Source of the DNA: VGEM01 sp033764265
Lineage (GTDB): Bacteria; Pseudomonadota; Alphaproteobacteria; Rhodospirillales; Rhodospirillaceae
Assembly (NCBI GenBank): GCA_033764265.1
Contig: JANRJB010000112.1
Coordinates: 1 to 64,000, forward strand
Length of the DNA stretch: 64,000 nucleotides
Direction: 5' to 3'
Shown here piece after piece: positions 17,505-25,578 of the stretch (position 1 is its first letter; every line of letters begins with the position of its first letter). The notes below the pieces were generated by a model, which saw only the letters and a program-made list of their open reading frames with translations, had not been told where the DNA came from and did no database searches. The translations under genes and the position numbers were made by a program.

Positions 17505-18257
17505 ATGGCCGACATTGAAGTCTTTCAGCTGTCCGACAGTCCGGTGCGGGTCGTGCCCGGCACCCGGGAGCGCGGCTGGTTCGAGAACTTTCCGGACCGG
17601 TTCCCCTACCGCTGCCTGCCGCTGGTCATCGCCAATCAGGCCGGCCTGCAGCTGGCCATGGAGTTCTCGTTCACCGTGGTCTGGGACGGCACGCCCGCGA
17701 CCAGCGGCATCCGCGTGGCGTCGACCGATCATCGCGCGGCCAATTACATCTCGGGCCACTTCGGGTACGGCGTGCTGACCTTCTCGATCCCGTACCTGTT
17801 CCGCACTAAGGGCGACACCGGCCTGCTGGCGATGGGCCCGGCCAATCTGCCCAAGGACGACGCCGCGCCGCTGACCGGCATCGTCGAGACGGCGTGGTCG
17901 CCCTACACCTTCACCATGAACTGGAAAATGCTGAAGCCCAATCGGGCGGTGATCTGGGACGCCGGCGAGCCGTTCTGCCAGCTGGTGCCGCTCGAGCTGT
18001 CGCTGATCCGCGAACTGAAGGTCGTGCACCGCGACATCGCCGAAGAACCCGAATTGAACAAGAGCTACGCGGCGTGGGCGGAATCGCGGCGCAAATTCAA
18101 CGAAGAGCGCAAGACCGCGCCGCGCACGCCCGGGCCAAGTCCGTGGCAGAAGCACTACTTCCAGGGCAAGCTGCCCGACGGCCAGCCGGGCGTTGACGCC
18201 GACGCCCATCTGACCAAGACCGTCACCGAAATCGAGAAAAAACCGCCAACGAAGTAA
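17505..18257 (+). CDS. DUF6065-like protein, unknown function
   Basis: The 250-residue protein has no signal peptide. The opening segments WFENFPDRFPYRCLPLVIAN and GLQLAMEFSFTVVWDG match the DUF6065 family as I remember it, whose members are often found near oxygenases or natural-product genes; no function is established. The C-terminus is charged and repetitive (KNxxRKFNEERKTA style), ending KPPTK. It is the first of a run of genes (17505-21128) with gaps of 2 to 12 bases. The start is 80 bases from the divergent pump operon. Confidence 0.7.
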   Translation: MADIEVFQLSDSPVRVVPGTRERGWFENFPDRFPYRCLPLVIANQAGLQLAMEFSFTVVWDGTPATSGIRVASTDHRAANYISGHFGYGVLTFSIPYLFRTKGDTGLLAMGPANLPKDDAAPLTGIVETAWSPYTFTMNWKMLKPNRAVIWDAGEPFCQLVPLELSLIRELKVVHRDIAEEPELNKSYAAWAESRRKFNEERKTAPRTPGPSPWQKHYFQGKLPDGQPGVDADAHLTKTVTEIEKKPPTK

Positions 18258-18259
18258 CC

Positions 18260-19075
18260 ATGATCGACTTGAACGTTGCAATGGACCGGCTACGCGCCCT
18301 GGTGCGGCTGCGCGGACGCGAAGACGGCGAGGCCTGGCAGTGGTTCGAGGGCATCCTCTACGGCCGCGCCGAGGGCGACGTGCTGCGCGCCATCTGTGGG
18401 TTCACCTCGGTTCTGTGCGTGCGCTACGAAGCGGCGGACCACGGCGTCTATCGCTTTGCCCAGCGGGAATCGAACCACTATACCGATCTCGCGACCGGCC
18501 GGCCCATCGGCGATGTACGCAACCCCTACACCGGCAAGACCAACATCGCGGTCGGCTACGTCTCGCCCAAATTCAAGTTTCAGATGTCGCAGGCGGGCGT
18601 CGCGACCGCGGCCGAGCCCGAGCGGATCACCGGCCATATTCCGTCGTCGTTCAGTTCCGACGGCCGCGACATCTGGACGACCGAATCCCGCGCCAATGAG
18701 TTCGGTGCCGGCATCGCCGAGGAGGAATTCCCCGAAGCCTATGCCGGCCCGGTGCGCAAGTCCGCCGACGTGGCGACCTATCGAGCCGACCGCGCGGCCA
18801 TTCTCGATCCGTCGGTGCCGTTCGTGCGCGCATCGCTACAGTTCGTGGCCGATACGCCCTGGGTGCTCTGGATGATGATGGGCCGCAGCCCCGGCCACAT
18901 GATGTGGATCGGCCAGGGCACCAAGTTCGAAACACGCGCGGAATTGCCCGCGGACGTGTGCGCGCGCGTCGAACAGGTCCATCCGGGCTTCCTGGCCGAC
19001 CCGTGGGGGCTGAAGGCCACCGCCTATTCGACCGTGCGACAGCTGCGCGACCTGCGCGCCGCGGGGAGAATTTGA
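18260..19075 (+). CDS. DUF1838-like protein
   Basis: The 271-residue protein resembles the DUF1838 family in its pattern: DGEAWQWFEGILYG at the N-terminus, YRFAQRESNHYTDLATGRPI, NPYTGKTNIAVGY and a Trp/Met-rich segment VLWMMMGRSPGHMMWIGQG near residue 225. No catalytic residues are known for the family. There is no signal peptide. It begins two bases after the previous gene and its TGA overlaps the next ATG by one base, so the cluster is translationally coupled. Confidence 0.75.
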   Translation: MIDLNVAMDRLRALVRLRGREDGEAWQWFEGILYGRAEGDVLRAICGFTSVLCVRYEAADHGVYRFAQRESNHYTDLATGRPIGDVRNPYTGKTNIAVGYVSPKFKFQMSQAGVATAAEPERITGHIPSSFSSDGRDIWTTESRANEFGAGIAEEEFPEAYAGPVRKSADVATYRADRAAILDPSVPFVRASLQFVADTPWVLWMMMGRSPGHMMWIGQGTKFETRAELPADVCARVEQVHPGFLADPWGLKATAYSTVRQLRDLRAAGRI

Positions 19076-20574
19076 TGCGCGCCGAACTGGCCGCCGCCCT
19101 GACCGGCGCATCGCTGCTGGTGTGGACCGCCGCCGCGTCCGCCGCCGAACGCATCACGGTCGGGGTCAGTTCGCTGCCGGCCGGGCAGGGCAACCCGTAC
19201 ACCACCGGCGGCTTTCCCGGCATCGACCTGTACAGCGCCATGTTCGACGGGCTTGCCGAGTTGCACGAGGACGGCACGCTGAAACCGGCGCTGGCGGAGT
19301 CCTGGATCGCCGAGAATCCGACCACCTGGGTGTTCACGCTGCGTCCGGGCGTCACCTTCGCCAACGGCGTGCCGTTCGATGCGGCGGCGGTCGAGGCGAA
19401 CTATCGCATTCTCACGTCCGAGCAGGCCCAGGCCTGGTCGATGATCCGCGAGGTGCGCAACATCGCCGCGGTCACCGCCCGCGACGCGCTCACGATCGAG
19501 GTGCGCACCCGCACGCCCGACCTGATGACCCCGGCGCGCTTCGCCGCGCTGAAGATGGTCGAGCCCGGCGCCTGGGCCGCGCGGGGCGCGGAAGGCTTCG
19601 CCAAACAGCCGGTCGGTACTGGGCCCTATGCCGTGACGCGCTGGGCCGCGCAGCAGGTCGAGATGGCCGAGAGCCCCAATGCCTGGCGCAAGCCACACGT
19701 GCCGGCGCTGATGGTGCGGGCAGTGCCGGAAACCTCGGCGCGGCTCGCGGGCGTGCAGGGTGGGGCGCTCGACGTGGCCTTGAACCTGGGGCCCGAGGAT
19801 ATCGCCGCGCTCGAGGCCTTCGGCGGGCGCATGCACGTTTACCCGCAAAGCGGCGTGATGGGCATGTCGTACATTCTGGTGAAGGACACGCCGTTGTCCG
19901 ATCCGCGCGTGCGCCGTGCCGTCACCTACGCCGTCAACCGCCAGGCCATCGTCGACCAGGTGTTTGCCGGCCGGGCGAAAGTGGCCAGCCAGGCTGCGCC
20001 CAGCCCCGCCTTCGGTCATGACCCCGATCTCAAGCCGTTTCCCTATGACCCCGACCGCGCCCGCGCGCTCTTGGCCGAGGCCGGCTACCCGGACGGGTTT
20101 TCGTTCACCGTCGATGTGATGATCGTCAATTCCACCGACTCGCCCTTGTGGCAGCAGGTCGCCGCCGATCTGGCCAAGGTGGGCGTGCGCATGACCGTGA
20201 ACGTGATGCCGTTCGCCCGTTACAACCAGGGGCTCTACCAGGGCGCCTGGACCGGCGCGGCCTTCGGCATGAATTACGGCTCGCTGCCGGCGCTCGATCC
20301 CATGGTCGGGTTTCAGTATCACTCGTGCCTGTGGCTCAAGCCGTGGATTTGCGACGCGGAGCAGGCCAATCTGATCAAGGCGATCATGGCCGAGTTCGAC
20401 CGCGACCGCCGCCAGGAGATGACCCGCCGGCTGCAACGCATGACCGCCGACCCGCCGATCGGCCTGTTCCTGTACGAGGTGACGCGTTTCGATGGGCTGG
20501 GGCCGCGGGTGACGGCGTACCGATCGCCGTTCGGCTACACCTCGTACCGCGACATCGCCGTGAAGGACGACTGA
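19075..20574 (+). CDS. ABC transporter substrate-binding protein, family 5 (oligopeptide/nickel type)
   Basis: The 499-residue protein has a signal peptide (TGASLLVWTAAASAAE) and the complete family 5 binding-protein fold: LYSAMFDGLAELHEDGTLKP, FTLRPGVTFANGVPFDAAA, QPVGTGPYAVTRW and SDPRVRRAVTYAVNRQAIV. Such proteins deliver peptides, nickel or glycosides to an ABC permease. No permease or ATPase gene is nearby, so it is an orphan. A GGGGAGA site lies before the ATG, which overlaps the previous stop by one base. Clustering with the DUF genes suggests a ligand made or used by them. Confidence 0.9.
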   Translation: MRAELAAALTGASLLVWTAAASAAERITVGVSSLPAGQGNPYTTGGFPGIDLYSAMFDGLAELHEDGTLKPALAESWIAENPTTWVFTLRPGVTFANGVPFDAAAVEANYRILTSEQAQAWSMIREVRNIAAVTARDALTIEVRTRTPDLMTPARFAALKMVEPGAWAARGAEGFAKQPVGTGPYAVTRWAAQQVEMAESPNAWRKPHVPALMVRAVPETSARLAGVQGGALDVALNLGPEDIAALEAFGGRMHVYPQSGVMGMSYILVKDTPLSDPRVRRAVTYAVNRQAIVDQVFAGRAKVASQAAPSPAFGHDPDLKPFPYDPDRARALLAEAGYPDGFSFTVDVMIVNSTDSPLWQQVAADLAKVGVRMTVNVMPFARYNQGLYQGAWTGAAFGMNYGSLPALDPMVGFQYHSCLWLKPWICDAEQANLIKAIMAEFDRDRRQEMTRRLQRMTADPPIGLFLYEVTRFDGLGPRVTAYRSPFGYTSYRDIAVKDD

Positions 20575-20585
20575 GGAGCCACTCG

Positions 20586-21128
20586 ATGCCCGATGCCGCC
20601 GCGTTCCGCCGCGCCCTGCCGGTGATGAGCCGCAGCGAAGGCGTATGGGAGGGCACCTACCGCCGCTTTTCCGGCGATGGCCAGCCGATGGGCGTGCATC
20701 GCTCGCGCGTGGTGTTCCGGCTGCTGGAAAACGCCGCCGGCGGCGAAATCTACCACCAGACCAATATTTATCGCTTCGCCGACGGCCGCACCCAGGTGAT
20801 CGACTCCACCGGCACTTTCGACGGCGAAAAGCTGGTGTTCAACAGCGACCGCGGCATCGCCGGCTGGGCCAAGGACGATGCCAGCGACCCGCATGGCCGC
20901 GTCTGCCTGTTGTTCATGGAGGCGACCAAGGACACGCCGCAACTGAAGGTCGGCACCGTGTGCTACGAACTCGTCCAGATCAGCGATTGCGGCCGGTTCC
21001 GCATGCGCATGGCCCAGTACGTGCTGGACGGAAAGGTCTTGATGCGCACCCTGATCGACGAAACCTTCGTCACCCGCGATTGGGCGCGCGAAGCCGACTG
21101 GTCCAAGCTGCCGCTGGACGGTCAGTAG
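20586..21128 (+). CDS. DUF3598-like (lipocalin-like) protein
   Basis: The 180-residue protein has the pattern GVWEGTYRRFSGDGQPMGVHRS, IYHQTNIYRFADGRTQVIDS and GWAKDDASDPHGRVCLL, which recalls the DUF3598 or nitrobindin-like beta-barrel families. There is no signal peptide. A GAGGAG site lies eight bases before the ATG, 11 bases after the binding-protein gene. A small hydrophobic ligand in the barrel is conceivable, but that is a guess. Confidence 0.6.
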   Translation: MPDAAAFRRALPVMSRSEGVWEGTYRRFSGDGQPMGVHRSRVVFRLLENAAGGEIYHQTNIYRFADGRTQVIDSTGTFDGEKLVFNSDRGIAGWAKDDASDPHGRVCLLFMEATKDTPQLKVGTVCYELVQISDCGRFRMRMAQYVLDGKVLMRTLIDETFVTRDWAREADWSKLPLDGQ

Positions 21129-21206
21129 CCCACTCGGTGCCGCGGCCCGCGTTCCTCCGGCGCCGCCGCCGCGCTACCATCGTGGTCTCTGATCGGGGGC
21201 ATTGCC

Positions 21207-22109
21207 ATGACCGCCATTCCCGCGCCGCTGACGCGCACGCCGTTCGTCGGCCTGACCGCCCTGGCCGCCGCGCTGTTCATGCTGGCCATAGGCCATACGA
21301 CCTTGGTGCTGATGCGCCACCTGCTCAACGCCGAGGTCGACATCACGGGCCCCGAAGTGGCGCTCAGTCTGGCGATGGGTGCTGCCGGCATGGCGATGGT
21401 CTGGCACGGCCGTTTGCGCGGCGAGGCGATCGGCACCTGGTTCGGCTTCATCGCCGGCACCTTGATCTGGGTCGGTTTCTTCGAATTGGGTTGGAAGACC
21501 TTCTCGCACGCCTTGAAGGTCCAGCCGGTGGAGTATCAGGGGATCCCGGTCCTCAGCGCGGAACTGCAAGTCATCCAGGCCAGCGTCATTCCCTTCTTGA
21601 TGCTGATGGTCTTCCTGACCATCAACAAGGAAACGCGCTGCAACATGATGTTGTGGGTCAGGCGTCAGTTGCGGCTGGATGCGGGACGCGCCATGACCGG
21701 CAAGGAACGCAACTTCGCCGCGATCACCGCGATGGAGAGCATCGCTGTGACTTGGGCGTGCTACATCATCACTATCATGATCGTCGACCCGCGCATCGTC
21801 GGCAATCCGATGACCACGTCCGCGCAGCTGCCCTACCTGGGTTTCTTCGCCTGGGGCATGTACCTGATCTGGCGGCTCGCCAAGCAGAAGCACATGGCGC
21901 CGGCGCTGCGCTACGCGATCGGCACCGCCGGCATCAACTGGATCTGGATCGAGGCCGGCAGTCGCGCCGAGATGTACCCGGAAATCTGGATCAAGCCGGT
22001 CGAGTATCCGGTGCTGATGACGCTGGTGTTCGCCGTGCTGGTCGGCACGCTGGTGCTGATGCGCTTGAACTCTGCAAGCCGCGGCGCCGAGCCCGCCCTG
22101 GCGGAGTAG
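21207..22109 (+). CDS. multi-pass membrane protein, paralog of 22902-23777
   Basis: The 300-residue protein has about eight predicted membrane segments (for example VGLTALAAALFMLAIGHTTL, IGTWFGFIAGTLIWVGFFEL, VIQASVIPFLMLMVFLTI, YLGFFAWGMYLIWRLA). I do not recognise the family. A central signature NKETRCNMMLWVRRQLRLDAG and KERNFAAITAMESIAVTW is shared with the oppositely oriented protein at 22902-23777, so the two are paralogs. It follows the DUF3598-like gene by 78 bases and converges on the HigA-like gene. Confidence 0.72.
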   Translation: MTAIPAPLTRTPFVGLTALAAALFMLAIGHTTLVLMRHLLNAEVDITGPEVALSLAMGAAGMAMVWHGRLRGEAIGTWFGFIAGTLIWVGFFELGWKTFSHALKVQPVEYQGIPVLSAELQVIQASVIPFLMLMVFLTINKETRCNMMLWVRRQLRLDAGRAMTGKERNFAAITAMESIAVTWACYIITIMIVDPRIVGNPMTTSAQLPYLGFFAWGMYLIWRLAKQKHMAPALRYAIGTAGINWIWIEAGSRAEMYPEIWIKPVEYPVLMTLVFAVLVGTLVLMRLNSASRGAEPALAE

Positions 22110-22121
22110 CGACCCTGTGAC

Positions 22122-22472
22122 CTAGGCCGCTTGCTTCCGCGACCTTTGCTGACGTCGGCTTTTCGCAGGAGCCTGCTCAATTCTGATGGCCGGCAAGTTC
22201 GGAAATCGCGCGATTAACTCCAATTCGCCGCCCAATGCCCGTACGTAACTTCTGAGCGATGAAACACGCATGTCGGTCCGCGTTTCCAGCCGCGAAACGG
22301 CGTGTTGCCCAATCTTGAGCGTGTTCGACAGTCGCGCTTGGGTTTGACCTATCGCGCGGCGAATATCGCGCAACGAAAGTTCCTCGGCCACAAGTTCAGC
22401 TGCCCGCGCCTTGATTCGAGCGCGCTCGGAGCGCGGCAGGGTCGCGATGAATTCGTCCACGGGTCGCGCCAT
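22122..22472 (-). CDS. higA: HigA-like antitoxin, XRE-type helix-turn-helix
   Basis: The 116-residue protein has an XRE helix-turn-helix (IGQTQARLSNTLKIGQHAVS, then RLETRTDMRVSSLRSYVRAL) with LELIARFPN after it, as in HigA antitoxins of the RelE/Gp49 partner type. The N-terminus RARIKARAAELVAEE and the basic C-terminal tail (RRQQRSRKQAA) are extra. It should neutralise the toxin encoded just upstream and repress the operon. It is 15 bases downstream of that gene. Confidence 0.8.
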   Translation of the reverse strand: MARPVDEFIATLPRSERARIKARAAELVAEELSLRDIRRAIGQTQARLSNTLKIGQHAVSRLETRTDMRVSSLRSYVRALGGELELIARFPNLPAIRIEQAPAKSRRQQRSRKQAA

Positions 22473-22487
22473 TATAAGTGACCTTTG

Positions 22488-22859
22488 CTAAGAATTGAGT
22501 CGAATGCGGCTGAGGTGAGCGCCGAATCGTTTGTCCGCCAGGGCGATCAAACGCCGGTAGAAACGTTTCTCGCTCACACCGCTCTTGTCGCCGGCCGCCA
22601 GAATTATTGCGCGACGTTGCGGATCGAATGCAAACGCCGCTCGCCAAACTCCGTCGCCGGCATCGAACCTGAGTTCTTTCATGTTGGCATGCTTCGAGCC
22701 CTTCAGTGTGTCGACGCGCGGTCGGCCGAGCGACGGGCCAAACTCGGCAAGCAATTCGGCCTGTGCAAGCAGCTCGATTCGGACACGACGATCCATTGCA
22801 TTGATCTCGGGCTCGAATTCGGGCGCGATCGCGACGGACCACATCTCCAAAATATGCAT
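22488..22859 (-). CDS. higB: HigB-like (RelE/Gp49) toxin
   Basis: The 123-residue protein matches the Gp49/HigB group: FEPEINAMDRRVRIELLAQA, MKELRFDAGDGVWRAAFAFD, and RRAIILAAGDKSGVSEKRFYRRLI. These are ribosome-dependent mRNA endonucleases. Two ATG codons are possible: MHILEMWSV at 22859, inside the repeat, or MWSVAIAP at 22844, directly behind a GGAG. The order toxin then antitoxin is typical of higBA. Confidence 0.8.
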   Translation of the reverse strand: MHILEMWSVAIAPEFEPEINAMDRRVRIELLAQAELLAEFGPSLGRPRVDTLKGSKHANMKELRFDAGDGVWRAAFAFDPQRRAIILAAGDKSGVSEKRFYRRLIALADKRFGAHLSRIRLNS

Positions 22860-22873
22860 AAATATGCATATTT
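22851..22873. promoter_or_regulatory. tandem palindrome over the higBA start, candidate operator
   Basis: The 10-bp unit AATATGCATA occurs twice in tandem (22851-22860, 22861-22870). Around the second copy is the perfect 14-bp palindrome AAATATGCATATTT (22860-22873). This very AT-rich block stands out in the window and overlaps the toxin start, so HigA binding there is likely. Confidence 0.6.
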
Positions 22874-22901
22874 ACGCAAGTGCAAGACAGGGGCCGCGCT
22901 C

Positions 22902-23777
22902 CTACGCCGCTTGTCGCCGCTGTGGCAGAAAGCCCGAGGCGATCAGAAGCGCGAGAAACACACCCAGCGCCACCCACATGGTGGTGGAGTATTCGGCGGG
23001 TTTCAGCCAGATCTCGTCGTAGAAGCCGTAGCGGGGCGCGAACTCGCCGAACGGAATCCAGAAGATCGATTTGGTCGGAATGGCGTAGCGCATCGCCGCC
23101 ATGACGCGGGTGTATTTCATCAACCGATAGAGCAGGTACACGCCCCACACCGCCAGCCCGGCGACGATGGCGTAGGTGACCGGATGGTGGTAGCCCAGGA
23201 ATCGTTCGTCGCCCAGGAACAGCGAGGCGGAATAGCAGAACCAGGTGACGGTGATCGTCTCCAGAAAGGTGATCCGGCAATAGTTGCGGCCCTGGCCGGA
23301 ATCGGGCTCGCCAACGTTGAGGCGGAACACCTTTTGAATCCAGCGGAAAGCGTTGCAGCGGGTGTCCTTGTTCAACACGGAGAACAGCAGAACCGCGACG
23401 CAAATGCCGAACGAGCCCTGGATGAACAGCAAGTGGAACGGCAGCTTGCCGCCGCTGCCGTCGCGGTCGACCATGCCGAGCCCCAACGAGTATTCGTTGA
23501 ATTTGAACGAATAGGACGCCCAGCCGATCCACATCAGGATGCCGGCGGCATAACCAAGGATGGTGCCCGAGACTTCCTCGTTGCGCCGCGTGCCGTAGAC
23601 CAGCATCGCCAGCGCCACCGCGCCCATGACGAAGAACACCGCGAACTGATTGCGGCCGACCACGTCGCGCACCAGGACGCTGATGGTGTGGGCGAGCGGC
23701 GTGCCCAGCATGATCGCGACGAAGGCGATGATGCCGATGAACGGCGGGCGGTAGTAGCGGGTGAGCAAGGCAGGCAT
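22902..23777 (-). CDS. multi-pass membrane protein, paralog of 21207-22109
   Basis: The 291-residue protein has about seven membrane segments, for example PFIGIIAFVAIMLGTPLAH, FAVFFVMGAVALAMLVYG, GSFGICVAVLLFSVL and WVALGVFLALLIASGFL. The internal block NKDTRCNAFRWIQKVFRLN, then GRNYCRITFLETITVTWFC, aligns with the gene at 21207. The family is unknown to me. It is followed (71 bases upstream on this strand) by the alpha/beta hydrolase and methyltransferase-like genes. Confidence 0.72.
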   Translation of the reverse strand: MPALLTRYYRPPFIGIIAFVAIMLGTPLAHTISVLVRDVVGRNQFAVFFVMGAVALAMLVYGTRRNEEVSGTILGYAAGILMWIGWASYSFKFNEYSLGLGMVDRDGSGGKLPFHLLFIQGSFGICVAVLLFSVLNKDTRCNAFRWIQKVFRLNVGEPDSGQGRNYCRITFLETITVTWFCYSASLFLGDERFLGYHHPVTYAIVAGLAVWGVYLLYRLMKYTRVMAAMRYAIPTKSIFWIPFGEFAPRYGFYDEIWLKPAEYSTTMWVALGVFLALLIASGFLPQRRQAA

Positions 23778-23848
23778 GGCGGGGCGTCCTCCAGCCGCGT
23801 CAGCCTACGCAAACAAGACCCCGCCGAAAAGCAGGTTATCGATCGCGG

Positions 23849-24661
23849 TCACGCGTCGAGATGGGAACGGATCTTGGCGTTGATGCGGGTAGCCGCCACG
23901 TCGAAGATGCCGAAGCCATGGTCGGGCCAGCGCTCGAACCGGCCGTTCTTCATCAGACCTTCGCAGCGCGGCGAAATCTCCCACAAATCGTCCTTGGGAC
24001 CGATCGCCAGGATCGGCTGGGTCACCTGCGGCAGCTTTTTCTCGAAGCCGTAGCGCATGGCCGCGCGGCCGCCCCAGAACGCCTTGTCGCCGGCCTTCAG
24101 CTTGTCGACGAAGCCGCGCATGATCATCGGCAACGTCATGCCCGGCCCGGCCCAATGCATCGAGCGGTTCCATTCGCCGGTCACGAACGACGCGTCCTCG
24201 GTGAAGGGCAGGGGCCACGGCGTCTTGTTGAAGGCATCGATGAAAGCCTGGTCCACCAGCGGCATGCCGATCAGCACCAGCCGGCGGACCTGGTGGGGCC
24301 GGGTCAGCGCCAGCTCGGTCGCGGTCAGCGCGCCGGTGTGATAGCCGAGCAGGTCGACGGGCACGTGGCCGAGCTGATCGAGCAGGTCGCCCATTGCCGC
24401 CGCGTAGTCGGCGATGTCCGGCGGCGACGGCGGCGGGTCGGACTCGCCGAAGCCCGGCGTGTCGGGCGCGTAAACGAAGCGGTCGCGACCCAGGTCTTTC
24501 AGCACCTCGGTGAAAATGCGGCCCGACTGCGGGCTTTGGTGAAAGCACACCAGCGGCGTGTGGTGCGCCACGGTGCCCGGCGTCGGCCGCGCGCTACGCA
24601 GGTGCAGCTGGCCGAATCTGGCGTCGACGTAACTGCGGCGGATGGCCGCGGGTGCGGACAT
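23849..24661 (-). CDS. alpha/beta hydrolase-fold protein with His in nucleophile position
   Basis: The 270-residue protein has the alpha/beta hydrolase sequence frame: HTPLVCFHQSPQSGRIF (oxyanion region), YAPDTPGFGESDPPPSPP, and VDLLGYHTGALTATELAL, where the elbow reads G-Y-H-T-G with His108 in place of Ser. The C-terminal WPDHGFGIFD supplies the usual catalytic-His site. The same G-x-H-T-G occurs in two other hydrolase-like proteins here (55804-56706, 56709-57623). Catalysis by the Ser mechanism is therefore doubtful. The start MSAPAAIRR lies two bases after the end of the methyltransferase-like gene. Confidence 0.82.
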   Translation of the reverse strand: MSAPAAIRRSYVDARFGQLHLRSARPTPGTVAHHTPLVCFHQSPQSGRIFTEVLKDLGRDRFVYAPDTPGFGESDPPPSPPDIADYAAAMGDLLDQLGHVPVDLLGYHTGALTATELALTRPHQVRRLVLIGMPLVDQAFIDAFNKTPWPLPFTEDASFVTGEWNRSMHWAGPGMTLPMIMRGFVDKLKAGDKAFWGGRAAMRYGFEKKLPQVTQPILAIGPKDDLWEISPRCEGLMKNGRFERWPDHGFGIFDVAATRINAKIRSHLDA

Positions 24662-24663
24662 GC

Positions 24664-25497
24664 TCACTTCACCGGCTTCTGGTACAGGTGGGTGAAGCGG
24701 TCGCTCTCGCCGATGGCGGCATACTTGGCGCGGTCGACGTCGCCTTCGCGGTAGCTGGGCGGCAGGGTCCACACGCCCTTGGGATAGTCCTTGGTGTCTT
24801 TTGGGTTGGCGTTGATTTCCGACGTCGCCACCAGCCTAAATCCGGCCTTCTCCGCCAAGGCGATCGCGTAGTCTTCGCGCACATAGCCCGAAACGGCCTT
24901 CGGGTCCTGCGGCTGGTCGGCGCGGCCGCGATGCTCGACCACGCCGAGGTAGCCGCCCGGCTTCAATGCCGCGAAAAAGCTGGCGTACATCGCCTCGGCG
25001 TAGCCGCGGGTCATCCAGTTATGGATGTTGCGAAAGGTCAGCACCATGTCGAGCGTGCCGGGCGGCACCGGCGCGAGCTTCTCGGTCATCGGGAACAGGA
25101 TGGCGGTTTCGACCTTGCCATAGTTGGTGGGGTCGGCGGCCAGCTTGGCGGCGAGCGCCTCGACCATGCGCTTGGCCCCGGCCGTTGCGGCGGGATCGAA
25201 ATCGCCGGCGATGTAGCGGCCGTGGTCCTTCAGCACCGGCGCGAGGATTTCGGTGTACCAGCCCGCTTCGGGCCACACCTCCATCACCGACATGGTGTCC
25301 TTCAGACCGAAGAATTTCAGGGTCTCAAGCGGATGGCGGTACGCATCGCGGGCTTTGTTCTCGGGGCTGCGATGGTCGCCGGCCAGCGCCTGCTTCAGAT
25401 TGGCTTCCGTGCGTGCATCCGTTTCGGCCCAAGCAACCAGAGGCGTCGACATTGTGGCCGCAGCCAGCACGGCGGTGATGATTCTGACGAACGACAT
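24664..25497 (-). CDS. exported SAM methyltransferase-like protein, copy 1
   Basis: The 277-residue product starts MSFVRIITAVLAAATMSTPL with a signal peptide ending AWA-ETD. The mature domain resembles a class I methyltransferase, with motif I VMEVWPEAGWYTEILAP, an acidic turn GDFDPAATA after strand 2, MVLTFRNIHNWMTRG at motif IV and LKPGGYLGVVEHRG after it. Canonical GxGxG glycines are replaced by WPxxGWY. Export of a SAM enzyme is odd because SAM is not known in the periplasm. It is one of three tandem paralogs; the last 50 residues (NPKDTKDYPKGVWTLPPSY to THLYQKPVK) are the most conserved. Confidence 0.8.
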   Translation of the reverse strand: MSFVRIITAVLAAATMSTPLVAWAETDARTEANLKQALAGDHRSPENKARDAYRHPLETLKFFGLKDTMSVMEVWPEAGWYTEILAPVLKDHGRYIAGDFDPAATAGAKRMVEALAAKLAADPTNYGKVETAILFPMTEKLAPVPPGTLDMVLTFRNIHNWMTRGYAEAMYASFFAALKPGGYLGVVEHRGRADQPQDPKAVSGYVREDYAIALAEKAGFRLVATSEINANPKDTKDYPKGVWTLPPSYREGDVDRAKYAAIGESDRFTHLYQKPVK

Positions 25498-25516
25498 GTC
25501 GAAACCCCGCAAGAGA

Positions 25517-25548
25517 AAACCGGCGACAGGGTGGCCCGTCGCCGGTTT
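25517..25548 (-). terminator. hairpin terminator after methyltransferase-like copy 2
   Basis: A perfect 11-bp stem (arms AAACCGGCGAC and GTCGCCGGTTT, loop of 10) lies between the stop of copy 2 (25579) and the start of copy 1 (25497). On the minus strand it is followed by a T-rich stretch (TCTCTT). It may end copy 2 transcription, or limit readthrough into copy 1. Confidence 0.55.
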
Positions 25549-25578
25549 CAATTCAACTCTCAACGCGAACGCGCTGCA

